From Eupeodes corollae (lineage: Eukaryota; Arthropoda; Insecta; Diptera; Syrphidae): a stretch of 64,000 nt of DNA. This document shows, piece after piece, positions 1-10,570 of this stretch. The stretch spans positions 35,599,946 to 35,663,945 of the forward strand of contig NC_079148.1 in the NCBI RefSeq assembly GCF_945859685.1, written 5' to 3'. The notes below the pieces were generated by a model that was given only the letters and a program-made list of their open reading frames with translations, ran no database searches and had not been told where the DNA came from. Made by a program: the position numbers and the translations under genes. The first letter of the stretch is position 1; every line of letters starts with the position of its first letter.

Positions 1-117
1 TAGAGCCATTCAACCCATATTTATTGTAGTCTGTCGAAATTTTGAAAAGTTTTACAGCATACCAGTACCAATATTATGTTCCCGAAGCCCGAAGTCAATA
101 TCTTTCTTTGTTCTCAA

Positions 118-640
118 GACACTCCATCGTCATTCTGCACAAACAGAAAATTTGACACAGACACCAAAACTAGACATTGCTCTGTAGAGCTCTTTCCTAT
201 AGATGCTGTCATACGCGGATTTAAAATCGATAAAGAGATGGTGGGTATCGATTCTGGGTTTTGTTCAATATTTGCCATATTGTGAATATTTGGTCAATAG
301 TGGACTTTTACTGATAAGGACCAATCAGGTTTTTGACGAATGGCTTCAGACGTTCACATAATACGGCAGAGAGCATCTTATATGCAATGTTGAAGATACT
401 GATGCCTCTATAGTTGACGCAGTTTAGAGGGTCTCCTTTCTTATGTATCGGGCATCTATGCTGAGATTCCACATACTTTCTTCCGACCATATTTTGCAGA
501 TGAGTTGGTGCATGCTCCCTACCAAGCCATCGCCTGCTGTTTTAAATAGTTTGGCAGCGATGCGGTCAGCTCCAGCAGCTTTGTTTGACTTAAGTTTATA
601 TATAGCTATCTTTACTTCGTCAAGGTCGGGTAGGAGGAAT
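118..640 (-). pseudogene. RTE-like LINE copy A, RT fragment (left half, split by LTR element)
   Basis: The minus strand encodes the fingers part of a non-LTR reverse transcriptase: frame 308-490 contains CPIHKKGDPLNCVNYRGIS, and the same segment recurs in the copies at 30.1-32.0 kb and 55.8-56.9 kb. Upstream coding for the 'LDEVKIAISKLKSNKA' linker is also visible. The frame is broken by substitutions and indels. The copy is interrupted at 640 by the gypsy element and resumes at 3670. The RT palm with YADD and the 3' tail are missing on the low-coordinate side, where similarity to the other copies fades near 118. The clade call (RTE-like) comes from the RT motif set and from the tail seen in the other copies. 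Confidence 0.85.
637..640. repeat. 4-bp target-site duplication, left (GAAT)
   Basis: GAAT directly precedes the LTR element and recurs at 3670-3673 directly after it. The unsplit RTE-like copy at 31.5 kb reads GGCGGAATTGTTG here with a single GAAT, so the duplication was created by the insertion. Four base pairs is the usual size for Ty3/gypsy integrases. Confidence 0.85.
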
Positions 641-1001
641 TATAGTTGGTTATTGTTAATATTTCAATAACCCCATATGATAAAAATGTTTAAACACTGA
701 AACACCAGTGGATACTTTTGATTTTTACTTTATTACACTTATAATTGAGATTTTTAGGTTGGGAGCTTTGTAGCATCCAGCACACAAGACTATCGAGAAT
801 ATTCTAAAATTAAAATAAAGGAATAGCAAGGAGGGAACCAAAAACATTCTGATTTAGGATGCGTTCAGAATTTTCAAGATCGGAAGCGTTCAATAATTGA
901 AATTAAATAATGGTCGCGTTCAAACAAGCAACTTATATATGATGCGATGCAACTTTGTTAACGCGATTGAATATTAGGTGAATAAATTAATATCCACTAC
1001 A
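641..1001 (-). repeat. 3' LTR (complete)
   Basis: Read on the minus strand the repeat starts TGTAGTGG and ends CCAACTATA, giving short imperfect terminal inverted repeats. Its first 87 bases (915-1001) recur at 3583-3669. It directly follows a polypurine tract and is bounded on the outside by the GAAT duplication. Confidence 0.85.
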
Positions 1002-1013
1002 TCACCCTCCCCC
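1002..1013 (-). promoter_or_regulatory. Polypurine tract of the gypsy element
   Basis: On the minus strand GGGGGAGGGTGA abuts the TGTAGTGG start of the 3' LTR. A purine run in this place primes plus-strand DNA synthesis in LTR retroelements. A second G run lies about 10 bases upstream. Confidence 0.8.
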
Positions 1014-1071
1014 AATCGAGCCCCCCATCCATGAGATCATATTTTTGCTTCGCTTTTCACCGACCGAAATA

Positions 1072-3591
1072 TTAAATACAGTGCGCTGGTTTCAATCTAT
1101 CGATAGATATAGATACATCTTTGTTTTTAATTTGTACTACGAAATATTTTCGTAAACGTCGAATTATTTTGTATGGGCCCTCATAGGAAGGCGTAAGGCC
1201 GGTTTTAACTTTGTCGACTCTTACGAAAACTTGTTTGCATTCGCTCAAATGCTTTGGTATAAAAATCTCTTGATCTGTTTGTCTAGTTTCTGTGGGTATA
1301 AGGTTTCTCATCGCGTTGCGCAGTTTTTCTATTAAGACGTCTGGAGAACTTTCTTGTTTTTCATTGCTAACGAAAATTTCTCCTGGTAGTCTGAGATTCT
1401 GCCCATACACCATTTCTGCCGCAGAAGAGTTTAAATCCTCTTTTACTGCGGAGCGGATTCCTAAAAGAATAATTGGGAGTTCTGAGCTCCAGTTTATAGT
1501 GTTGCATCTAGCCTTAAGTGAGCACTTTAGTTGCCTGTGAAAACGCTCAACCATGCCGTTGGCTTGCGGGTGATAAGGCGTAGTGTGTATTCGGTGTACT
1601 CCTAACAACCTTGAAAGTTCTCTGAATAGTTTGGACTCAAATTGACTCCCTTGGTCGGTAGTAATTTTCAAAGGTACACCAAAACGAGATATGAAATTTT
1701 CAATAAAAGTTTTCGCGACTGAATTGGCTGTTATGTCAACAAGAGGATAAGCTTCTGGCCAACGCGTAAATCTATCAACGGCTGTTAGGATATAAGAAAA
1801 ACTATTGGATATGGGAAGAGGTCCTACCAAGTCGAGGTGAATGTGGTCAAATCGCCCTTTTGGGACTTCGAATCTACCATGTTCTGACTTGGTGTGTCTT
1901 TGGACTTTCGACTTCTGACATCCTAAACAAGATCTTGTCCAGCTGTTGATGTTTTTGTTGATGTTTGGCCAGAAGTATCGATCTGTTATAAGTTTTCGAG
2001 TGGCGCGTATACTTGGATGAGAGATCCCGTGAAGAATGTTGAAAACTTTGAAACGTAAGGCACTAGGAATAAAAGGCCTGTTTTTGTCATTGGAAGTTTC
2101 GCAATAGATTTTTAAGTGAGGGAATTCAAACGCTTTTAGTGAGAATGAAGTTTTCTTTGATTTTTTATTTTTTAAAAGTTCTTGTAACTCTGGGTCAGTG
2201 GATTGTAACTTGGCGATTGTTTCTAGATCTAACTCTTGACTTTTTATGGCAGATATTTCGGGACCATGAAGACGAGAAAGGGCGTCGGCGACAACGTTGT
2301 CTTTGCCCTTAATGTGCTGTATGTCGGCAGTGAATTGTGAAATGAAGTCTAAGTGACGTGTCTGTCGCGGACTTCTTTCCGTTTTACTGGTCAAAGCATA
2401 AGTGAGTGGTTTGTGATCGGTAAGTATTGTAACTTCACGACCTTCGACGAAAAACCTGAAGTGTTTGAGAGCTAAATATATAGCTAGTAACTCCCGGTCA
2501 AAAGATGAGTACTTGGATTCTGTGTCTTTGAGTTTTTTTGAGAAGAAAGCTAGTGGTTGCCAGGATTGATGAACTTGCTGTTGAAGGACCGCACCAACGG
2601 CTATGTCTGATGCATCCGTAGCGATGCTGAAAGTCCCATTCTGAATTGGATGAGCCAGAAGGGTTACTTTCGAAAGTGCTTCTTTTGCTTCATGAAAAAC
2701 GCTGTCAAGAGTTTCAGGCCACGAAAAAGATTTTTTTAATTTTTTTGAATTGGTTAGGAATGCTAAGTGTGAGTGAAGTGGAGCGATTATCTGTGCTAAT
2801 TTAGGAATAAAACGATGATAATAATTAATCATTCCTATAAAGCGTTGAATCTGTTTGATTGACGTAGGTGTTGGGAATTTTAAGATGGCTTCGACACGAT
2901 CTTTCGAAGGGGAAATACCTTCAGCATTGATTGTGTGGCTTAAAAATTCTAGAGAGGAAACACCGAAAACGCACTTTGACAGGTTGATATTAACTCCATA
3001 CTCCTCCAGTCTTTTGAAAAGAAGTTCGAGATGGTGCTTATGTTGCTCTTCGTTTTGACTGGCGATCAAAAGATCATCAATGTATGCGAAAACGAAATCG
3101 AGGCCAAAACAAACTTCGTTCATAAAACGTTGAAACGTTTGTGCGGCATTTCGAAGTCCGAATGGCATTCGGAGCCATTCGAATAAGCCAAAAGGTGTTG
3201 TTATCGCCGTTTTATGAACGTCCTCAGGTGCGACAGGAATTAAGTGATAAGCTCTTACAATGTCAAGTTTTGAAAAGAATTTGCAGCCGTGTATGTTCAT
3301 GGAAAAATCTTGGATGTGGTGAATCGGATGACAATCCGGTACCGTGGCAGCATTTAATCTGCGGTAATCACCACAAGGTCTCCAATCCTGGTTGTTCTTT
3401 TTCTTTACCATGTGGAGAGGTGAGCATGTGCTCGAAGAAGATGGCTTACAAATCCCTAGTTGCATCATGTGTTGAAATTCAGTTTTCGCAGCTTTGTGCC
3501 TAGAGGCATCAAGCCGTCTAGGCCTAGAAGTTGGAAGTTGACCTTTTGTGACTATATGGTGCACTATTGTGTGCTTAATTGGCGCGTTCAA
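1072..3591 (-). CDS. pol: Gypsy pol: RT, RNase H, integrase (839 codons, 5' truncated)
   Basis: This frame encodes the replication enzymes of the LTR element. RT occupies roughly residues 15-260, with FSKLD at 106-110 and the catalytic YIDD at 170-173. RNase H (about 320-440) keeps D326, E367, D392 and D436. The integrase zinc knuckle is H521-x3-H525 and C555-x2-C558. The DDE core is D587, D646 and E682, with the standard 35-residue spacing between the last two. There is no internal stop. The first codon is TTG, not ATG; it and the next two codons come from LTR sequence, and an in-frame TAA lies four codons upstream, so the start is an artefact of the deletion and translation would normally enter from gag. 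The frame ends in TAA just before the polypurine tract. No envelope gene is present. Confidence 0.92.
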   Translation of the reverse strand: MNAPIKHTIVHHIVTKGQLPTSRPRRLDASRHKAAKTEFQHMMQLGICKPSSSSTCSPLHMVKKKNNQDWRPCGDYRRLNAATVPDCHPIHHIQDFSMNIHGCKFFSKLDIVRAYHLIPVAPEDVHKTAITTPFGLFEWLRMPFGLRNAAQTFQRFMNEVCFGLDFVFAYIDDLLIASQNEEQHKHHLELLFKRLEEYGVNINLSKCVFGVSSLEFLSHTINAEGISPSKDRVEAILKFPTPTSIKQIQRFIGMINYYHRFIPKLAQIIAPLHSHLAFLTNSKKLKKSFSWPETLDSVFHEAKEALSKVTLLAHPIQNGTFSIATDASDIAVGAVLQQQVHQSWQPLAFFSKKLKDTESKYSSFDRELLAIYLALKHFRFFVEGREVTILTDHKPLTYALTSKTERSPRQTRHLDFISQFTADIQHIKGKDNVVADALSRLHGPEISAIKSQELDLETIAKLQSTDPELQELLKNKKSKKTSFSLKAFEFPHLKIYCETSNDKNRPFIPSALRFKVFNILHGISHPSIRATRKLITDRYFWPNINKNINSWTRSCLGCQKSKVQRHTKSEHGRFEVPKGRFDHIHLDLVGPLPISNSFSYILTAVDRFTRWPEAYPLVDITANSVAKTFIENFISRFGVPLKITTDQGSQFESKLFRELSRLLGVHRIHTTPYHPQANGMVERFHRQLKCSLKARCNTINWSSELPIILLGIRSAVKEDLNSSAAEMVYGQNLRLPGEIFVSNEKQESSPDVLIEKLRNAMRNLIPTETRQTDQEIFIPKHLSECKQVFVRVDKVKTGLTPSYEGPYKIIRRLRKYFVVQIKNKDVSISIDRLKPAHCI

Positions 3592-3669
3592 ACAAGCAAC
3601 TTATATATGATGCGATGCAACTTTGTTAACGCGATTGAATATTAGGTGAATAAATTAATATCCACTACA
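3583..3669 (-). repeat. 5' LTR remnant (first 87 bp of U3)
   Basis: Identical to 915-1001 of the 3' LTR and bounded outside by GAAT. It ends abruptly at 3583, where the pol coding region begins, which marks the deletion junction. Confidence 0.88.
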
Positions 3670-3673
3670 GAAT
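3670..3673. repeat. 4-bp target-site duplication, right (GAAT)
   Basis: Partner of 637-640. Confidence 0.85.
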
Positions 3674-4740
3674 TGTTGATCTGCGTCGGCTAGGTTGAGT
3701 GGTTCTATCTTCCTTACAGCGAAATTCGGTTCGTCATCGCCGTTATATAATTTAGACTAGTAGTCTTTCCATATTCTCAACATCGACTGCGGTTCTACTA
3801 CGATGTTCCCCTGATCGTCTTTACAGGCTTCGGTTCGTGGCTGGTACCCTTGGGAGGTTTTTTTTACCTTTTGGTAAAATTTACGAACCCCATTCCTGTT
3901 GTGACATCCCTCTATCTCCTCGATCGCGCGCTTCTCATGCTCTCTTTTTTTCCATCTAAGAAGCCGGTGTTCCTCCTTCCTCTACTGCTCGTAGAGCTCG
4001 CGAGCAGCTCTCTTCCTTTTGTGCAGCGCCGTTTTGTATGCCTGCTGTTTCGCTGCGTGCGCTTTTCGGCATTCGACCCCTGGTTTGACAGGGGTTTCGC
4101 TGTGGTGGCCGTGTGAAACCTAGCACTTCAGAGGCGGCATCTCTAATGGCTGCAAGGCAATGTTGCCACTGGTTTTCAATGCTTAATGCAGGCAGCATAT
4201 TACTCATTAAGATGTTATTAGAGACTCGATCGGAAAAGGACATGGCAGTCTCTTGCGATTGTAGCCGTCTAACGTCGAATCTTCTCACAGTACTTCCTTG
4301 TTTTTGGCTTGGATCAGGATATCTGTAGCCGTACCTTGTCAACAACGAGGTAGTGGTCCGAGTCAATGTTGGCCCCTCGGAATGTTGTTGGTGCTTCGCA
4401 ACTAAAGGTATTGTTTACTTGGATAGGAAGTCACCCCAACAGCACAACCCCCAACCTGGAAGGCCAGATCCTTAGTATAACTCCAAGGACAGGGAGCCGG
4501 ATAAACCGCTCCTTACAGGCCTGGGCTCCGAATATGTCGAAGAAGCTCTGTTAAGTGTTCACTAAGTAGGTCAACCTACTCAACCTACTGGAACTCAAGA
4601 CGCTACCGTTGATTGCATCTCGAGAATTCGTCCGAGCCTTAGTGGAAACGTCTCTCCCCCCTCTCTCGTTTGCTGCCTCCAACAACTTTCCACTGGGGTT
4701 AGAACCCAATCTCCAGTTTAGGTACTAGGCACCCAATGTT
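3674..4740 (-). pseudogene. RTE-like LINE copy A, 5' half (5' leader, endonuclease end, linker)
   Basis: This continues copy A beyond the nested gypsy element. On the minus strand 4320-4400 encodes GANIDSDHYLVV, carrying the SDH motif at the end of an AP-endonuclease domain. A reading frame (3956-4366) follows through the linker, with segments such as LPALSIENQWQHCLAAIRD. A frameshift separates the SDH motif from this linker. Upstream (4400-4740) non-coding, leader-like sequence is joined directly to the last endonuclease residues, so most of the endonuclease is deleted. The 31.5-32.0 kb copy matches 3674-4165 closely. The 5' limit near 4740 is approximate. Confidence 0.82.
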
Positions 4741-4814
4741 CACAGCGGTGAGGTGAGAGTAGGAGTTGATAGACAGAGGTGGTTTTTGAAAAAAGCCTGT
4801 AGACGCTTGTGTCC

Positions 4815-5350
4815 TCTTGAATGCACATGTCTACCATTTGAACATCGATCACATACGCGATATCGCCAAAAATACCGAAAGATGTTTGGGTTTCCTAAGA
4901 CGATGCAAGAAGTTTGTCTCTCCCTCTGATATGTCTGTAACTACAAGACCTATTTAATGTCTCAATTTTGAGTTTAACTCCCATTTATAGGCTGGTGCTG
5001 CTGCAACTTCCTTAAGCCTCTTGGTCAGTATTGAACGTAGAGGATTTAAATTGACTAGTGATAATAACATCATTGGTTCATTAATGTGGCTTGAACACCG
5101 TCGTAAAGTTTTTTGTCACACCCTTTGTTATAGTTATTAAACGGTTTATGGTCTTGATAAATAACCAGCCGCATTACTCACCTTCAACAGTTCAACTTAA
5201 GTACCCGCGCTTCTAGAAATGCTTACCTCTTTACTCCGAGCCCAACTTCGGTCATGCTGTTAAGTACAGAGATTTAATCTTTAGGCGTACTACGCGAATG
5301 TAGAATGACTCTGTCTTTCCCAGACAATGCAATATTCAGGAATTCAAAAC
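4815..5350 (+). pseudogene. LINE family B copy 1, C-terminal end only
   Basis: The plus strand matches the C-terminus of the family B copies at 9.0 and 18.5 kb. 'ITYAISPKI' and neighbours equal the segment after the RT, and later the decayed frame reads PNFGHAVKYRD and RRTTRM before a stop replaces Trp in the family's TTRMWN motif. Many stops and frameshifts are present. This part follows RT in CR1/Jockey-type LINEs and has no known catalytic role. It directly abuts the 5' side of RTE-like copy A. Confidence 0.75.
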
Positions 5351-5618
5351 CAATGGCCACCGACACATGCTTTTAAACTATCTCTCCCTTTCCTTATGAT
5401 AAAACTGTGTATTGGCATAATAAGTGTGTAAGTGTGTGCTTTTTATAACTTTTGAATATTCGAGGTGGCCATTAATTGATTTCAGTTATTTTCATTTAAA
5501 AACTTGGAGATTTGAGGCCCATCAAATTTATTTGAACTTCATATCATTGCTAGTACTTAAGATATGGGAGACGGAAAAAGGTAGCGTCTTATCTTAATTC
5601 TATACAAAAGTGTCAAAC

Positions 5619-5690
5619 AAAAATTAGGTGACGCAACAGTCCGTTTAAAAACTAGGGCCTAGACTTACAACTCTCAACCATTTCTGTCTT
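5619..5690 (-). mobile_element. SINE 3' body fragment
   Basis: Read on the minus strand it has AATGGTTGAGAGTTGTAAG, then TCTAGGCCCTAG, then GGACTGTTGCGTCACCT (5626-5642) and AATTTTTG. The same body occurs in the tRNA-headed SINE at 50.1 kb. The tRNA-like head is missing. The 17-base block near the 3' end matches the 3' end of the RTE-like LINE at 56916-56932 with two mismatches. Confidence 0.7.
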
Positions 5691-7600
5691 TGATTTTGAG
5701 TCTTAGAGAATTTTATAATAATCAGAAAATAATTGAATAAATGACAACCAATTTGACAGGTGGATATCAATTATCAAAACTCCGAAGCCTTATTTCAAAA
5801 TTATAAGTTTCAAGCTATGATTATATTACTATTGTGTCTAATGGTCATGACGTGTTCTGTAATTTGACTTATTTTTTATTTCTAGATGATAGTAATGTTG
5901 TAAAGCTTGAATGTAGGTTCATCTGTCATTTGGGACTAATTTTCATTCATGCGATCATTTGTATATTAATATGGGTTCATTTCGTCTACAAAAACGCATA
6001 TTTGTTGATACGAATCGTTAAACAAATCACCATTGTTGCAAGTTTATTCTCCAACAATAGCATTTCTCTCATAATTAACTGCAATTACCCATTCATCTTT
6101 GAAATTAGGTCGTTAGCTAGATTCAGATACATTGTACCAAAGATAGATACTTTACAAATATACAGGCACTACATATAATACTATACTGATGCTGATGCTG
6201 AAGGCAATTTCATAATAATAACATGGTGAACATGAATATGATGCATATATATAGTTTGGTTTATCGTCATAAAGACTTTATATGTACTGTGAGTTGCTTT
6301 GAAGCTTGTAACTCACTTAAATGAGTTACGTATACAGTCAATGCATGAAATTCAATTCCAAACTAATTTCCTCATGCCGGTTTTTTTTTAAATGAATGTA
6401 ATAATTCAACACAATTTGTTGTCATATTTTCAATTTTTCTTTTTGACAGATTACGAGGAGGTAGATTTTTCTTTATGTCACTCATCAAAATGACATCAGT
6501 CGAAGGAGAAAAATAATAATACACCAAAATAGGCTTTGCACGAAAATAATATAAAATTATTTGTATTTTTGACGGGAAATCAACATTAAAAAACATTTTG
6601 GCTTCATAGTACATCGTTGGGCTTCTTTATTGAATAAATTAGCATGCAGAAACTGAACACTTGGTGAATATCTCAGCTTACAAAATGTCACAATAAAGGT
6701 TTAGAAAAATATCAAAGTCTTATAATAATGACATTTGAATCGATATTACACTCGTAGATGACGAAAATGTCGTCGTTAAATGATGACGAAAAGACGGTAA
6801 CGTAGTATCGCTTTCTGCCTTACTTTCAAAATCCTCCTCGATTATATTATTTCTTTTGATTGTTTTTTCTTTTCTTTTGCAACAACAACTGTTGACAGGA
6901 GATTGGCAAAATGGAAATCAAAGTATTTTTACAACTTGGTATCAAAACGAATTTTAGAAAAGGGATTTCAGTTAAAAAGAAATGATTGAAATTTAATCTC
7001 CAACTAAACAATTTGGATTGCTTCTTTAAAATCAAGAAATTTAAAAAATTGTTTTTGTTTTTTGGCCAATCGTTTGATATTTAACTGGTAAGCACATTAA
7101 TTATTATAGTCTTTTCTGACAAACAAGCGATTTGTATTCAAATGATTTAAACATCAAAACAAAAATCAGACTTTGGAAAAAATGATTATAAACAAATTTA
7201 ATAATAATTTAAATATTAAGAAACATTTTCAATTACTTCAAAATATAATTGAAGATTTCAATCACTATTTACATTTAATTGAAAATCGTCAATTACTTAG
7301 AATTAAATTACATTAATGTAACTGGAAACAAAAGAAATGAGCAAAAAGCAGTATTAATTACTTTTGCCTCTAATCATTACTCAAAAATGTAATTTTATTT
7401 ATAAAAATATTAAATATTTGTATACGATAACCTTAAAAGTAGTAAAAACATTGAGATTTGTCATATAATTCTTAGTATTTGCAACTCATAAGTTATAAAT
7501 TCTAAAATCTATACATTTTTACATCAAACATTATCGTAATATGTTTTTACGTAGAAAATTGTGCGTATATATTTTTCACGGACATACGAAAATATGTTTT
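5691..7600. other. AT-rich sequence, no feature recognised
   Basis: Homopolymer-rich AT sequence. The open frames here (for example 5834-6178) are rich in F, I, N, K and Y and match no family I know, as expected for chance frames. Confidence 0.6.
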
Positions 7601-7604
7601 AAAC

Positions 7605-9435
7605 TTTCAACAACAACCATCAGACCCAAGGAAAACGCTTGGTTTGATGCGCGCTGTAAAGAGGTTATTAGGACCAAAGAGGTTAGTTTCCGTTGCTATA
7701 AAGCCAACCGTACTGAGGAAAGCCGGAGAAAGTTCAAACAAGCCAGGACGGCCTGCAACGCCCATATTCGACGGACCAAATTTTTACATGACCAAAATTT
7801 TCGGTAAAAAATACTGCAATGTCCCAAAGGCAGTATAAAATTTTTGGTCATTTGTAAAAAACATGAGCAATTCTTCCTCTTCTTCGGTTCCTACGCTCGT
7901 TGTCAATGACACTCCTTTTGTTAGCTCTTTAGAGAAATCTAATCTCTTTGATGGGCAGTTCGCCGCCAATTCTACGCTGCCAGTGAGTGTTATGCATCCG
8001 CCTGTACTTGAGCGAGTTAGTAATTCTATGGGACCAATCTTTTTTCGCACTCGTACTGTGGCAAGAGTCCTAAGAGATCTAAACACACATAAATTCGCTG
8101 GTCCGGATGGTATCCCCGCTATTGTTCTGAAGAGGTGTTCTTCAACGCTGGCAAAACCACTGCGTAAGATTTTTCATCTGTTCTACTCCTCAGGTCTCGT
8201 TCCGAGCGGATGGAAAACGGCATTTGTCCAGCCTATTCCCAAAAAAGGCGAATCTTTCTCACCCTCTAACCACCGACCGATTGCACTTACGTCCCTTCTT
8301 TCAAAGGTCAATTAAACGCTGATTAATTATCAGCTTAAGAAATATCTTCAAGATCGAAAGCTTCTACATGACCGTCAATACGGCTTTTGTAGCAATAGGT
8401 CCACTGGTGATCTCATGGTGCATCTCACCAAACAGTAGAGCAAATCTTTAAATCGTTTTGGAGAAAGTAAGATTATTGCACTTGATATTTCAAAAGCATT
8501 TGATAGGGTTTGGCATCAGGCTCTCTTATCGAAAATGCGTGCTTTCGGTTTTTATGAATCCCTGCTTCATTGGATTAGTAATTACCTTTTGGATCATTCA
8601 ATACAAGTAGTATTGGATGGATTCAAGTCTGAAAACCATAAAATAAACGCTGGTGTACCCCAGGGCTCTGTTTTATCTCGAACACTCTTTCTCATTTTTA
8701 TGAACGATCTCCTGTCTGCAACATCTAATCCAATACATTGTTTCGTTGACGATAGTACTCTTAGCTTTTAATATTCGTTTTCAGACTCACATCCCTCTTC
8801 TTCGGATGTGGAACTGCAACGACAAAAGTTGATAAGCTCATTAAATTCCGATCTAAACAGCATTGTTCAATGGGGATTAAAAAACCGCGTGGAGTTTAAG
8901 CTTCGAAAACCCCCAATTGCCATTTCCCATGGATGGCACTTGCATCAATGAGACTGAACACCTCGATATTCTCGGTTTATGTGTCACCAACCACCTCTTG
9001 TGGAATGATCACATACGCGATGTCGCCAAAAACTTACTTAAGCCTCTTGAATAGTATTGAACGTAGAACATTTAAATTGATAGATGATATTATCATCCTA
9101 AGTTCATTTACTTCGCTTGAACATCATCGTAAGGTCTCTTGTCTGACTCTTTTTTAACGTTATTTTAACGGCTTATGCTCTAGTGAAATAGCCAGTTGCA
9201 TTCCTCCCCTTAAACAGTTCAACCGTAATACTCGCACTTCTAGGAATGCTCATCAGTATACCCTCGAGCCCAACTTCGGTCGTACTGTCAAATACAGAGA
9301 TTCGTTCTTTAGCCGTACTACGCGAATGTGGAATGCCTTACCATTCAACTTCTTAAGCTTTTAACCATTAATTCTTTCAACCATTCCACTCATTTAAAAC
9401 CTTTAACTACACGTCTTTTTCAGTTATCAAAATTT
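7605..9435 (+). pseudogene. LINE family B copy 2 (RT and C-terminus)
   Basis: This 5'-truncated CR1/Jockey-type LINE starts in the linker after the endonuclease (ENAWFDARCKEVIRTKEVSF), then has the RT fingers (FAGPDGIPAIVLKRCSS and IPKKGESFSPSNHRPIALTS), the palm (ALDISKAFDRVWHQALLSKM), the motif GVPQGSVLSRTLFLIF, and FVDD where this group usually has FADD or YADD. It ends in the WNALP C-terminal region. Stops occur after KVN near 8315, within the TKQ segment near 8440 and just after the FVDD motif, plus frameshifts, so it is dead. The 19.3-20.4 kb copy has the same order. A degenerate simple repeat begins about 100 bases downstream. Confidence 0.88.
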
Positions 9436-9539
9436 CGACTTTGAAACTGTTTAAGATGAACAGTTATAGTTTCATGTCTGATTGCAACATGCTACGTTAT
9501 TCATTATTGAACAGAAAATTGAAATTTATATCAACTTCA

Positions 9540-9790
9540 AACTGCAAACTAAAACCTACAAACGACATACTACAAACCACAAATGCTAACTACAAACTAC
9601 AAACTGCAACTGCAAACAACAAACGACAAACTACAATTTACAATTTACAAACTACAAACCACAAACTACAAACTAAAAACTGCGAACTGCAAACTACAAA
9701 CCATTAACTGCTAACTACAAACTAAAAACTTCAAAACCAAAACTAGAAACGACAAACTATAAACTACAAAATAAAAACCACCAACTATTC
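9540..9790 (+). repeat. Degenerate (CAAACTA)n-type simple repeat
   Basis: About 250 bases built from AACTACAAAC, AACTGCAAAC and AACGACAAAC variants with irregular 7-14 base spacing. The frame through it (LQTTNHKLQT-like) is only the repeat translated. Confidence 0.9.
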
Positions 9791-10461
9791 ATTCGACTTC
9801 AAGTCGAATGGTTGAAAATTTTATAATTTTGAAGATATACTAGTTTTTTAGTACACTAATCATAAACCTCTTAAAATTTGTAAACGTAAGTTTTTTAATT
9901 TTCCTTTGATTTATAATTTTCTTTGCTAAACATTTTAAAAATGCCATTCTGTAGATGCAACCTTAAATTAATGTTGTGAACTGTTGACAGTCATTACATA
10001 AATCTTTTGTCATATTCAAGAACAATCTGCGTATCATAAATCTGTTCCACCTACTTACCTATTTGAACCTAATCTACTTATGAATATGGTAAAATTACCT
10101 CCAACGCAACTCATCACTTTATTAAAAACGGACAAAATCATCGCCCTACAATTTGCAAAGTTAACAACACCTTAGTCATCTAAAATACATTATATTATGT
10201 GCACATAAACACATGTTCCTATGAGAATTTTGAAACTATCCTGATGGCATCAGGTAAACTACTATAGTTTAATCGCGTTAATTGCAATCAAAGTTTACAT
10301 AAATAACGCTTTAGAAGCAATGTTTGGTCCGAGGTTTTAATTATATGTGACAAGTTATTAGGGTCCTGTTGTTACTTTTCATCAGGGACGGATTTATTAT
10401 TATATATTTTTGTCTCAGATCTAGAAACTGTAACCAACATAAAATAAGCCAACAACAAGCA
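9791..10461. other. AT-rich sequence, no feature recognised
   Basis: Nothing coding or repetitive stands out on either strand. Confidence 0.55.
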
Positions 10462-10570
10462 AACGTTTATAGAAAACCAGGGTCTAGACTTGTTTAGTTG
10501 ATACAGGCGGAGATCGAACTCAAGACCTCTGGCATGATAGTCCTACGCACTAACCATCACACCACGGAAA
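10462..10570 (-). mobile_element. tRNA-derived SINE (head and shortened body)
   Basis: On the minus strand the head reads CCGTGGTGTGATGGTTAGTG, which fits a pol III A box (TGGTTAGTGCG). About 30 bases later GAGTTCGATCTCC fits a B box (GGTTCGANTCC) with changes. It then passes into the SINE body TCTAGACCCTGGTTTTCTA. The body is shortened compared with the 50.1 kb copy and the 3' end is diverged. The head is tRNA-like but cannot fold as a full tRNA, so this is a SINE rather than a tRNA gene. Confidence 0.78.

Larger units (their letters stand above)
641..3669 (-). mobile_element. CsRn1-like Ty3/gypsy LTR retrotransposon, gag-protease deleted
   Basis: The element lies on the minus strand inside RTE-like copy A and is flanked by GAAT duplications. 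From its 5' end (high coordinate) it has only the first 87 bp of the 5' LTR, then joins straight to the start of the RT domain; the rest of the 5' LTR, the primer-binding site, gag and protease are gone. The remaining pol frame, polypurine tract and complete 3' LTR are present. The shared LTR segments (915-1001 and 3583-3669) are identical over 87 of 87 bases, so the insertion is young. RT and integrase motifs are closest to the CsRn1/Kabuki group of gypsy elements as I know it. It cannot be autonomous. Confidence 0.9.

Noticed and set aside
5834..6178. 114-codon plus-strand frame with hydrophobic stretches
   Set aside because: Composition is that of random AT-rich DNA and there is no recognised motif or splice context.
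9441..9707. 88-codon frame with LQTTNHKLQT repeats
   Set aside because: It is a translation of the CAAACTA simple repeat.
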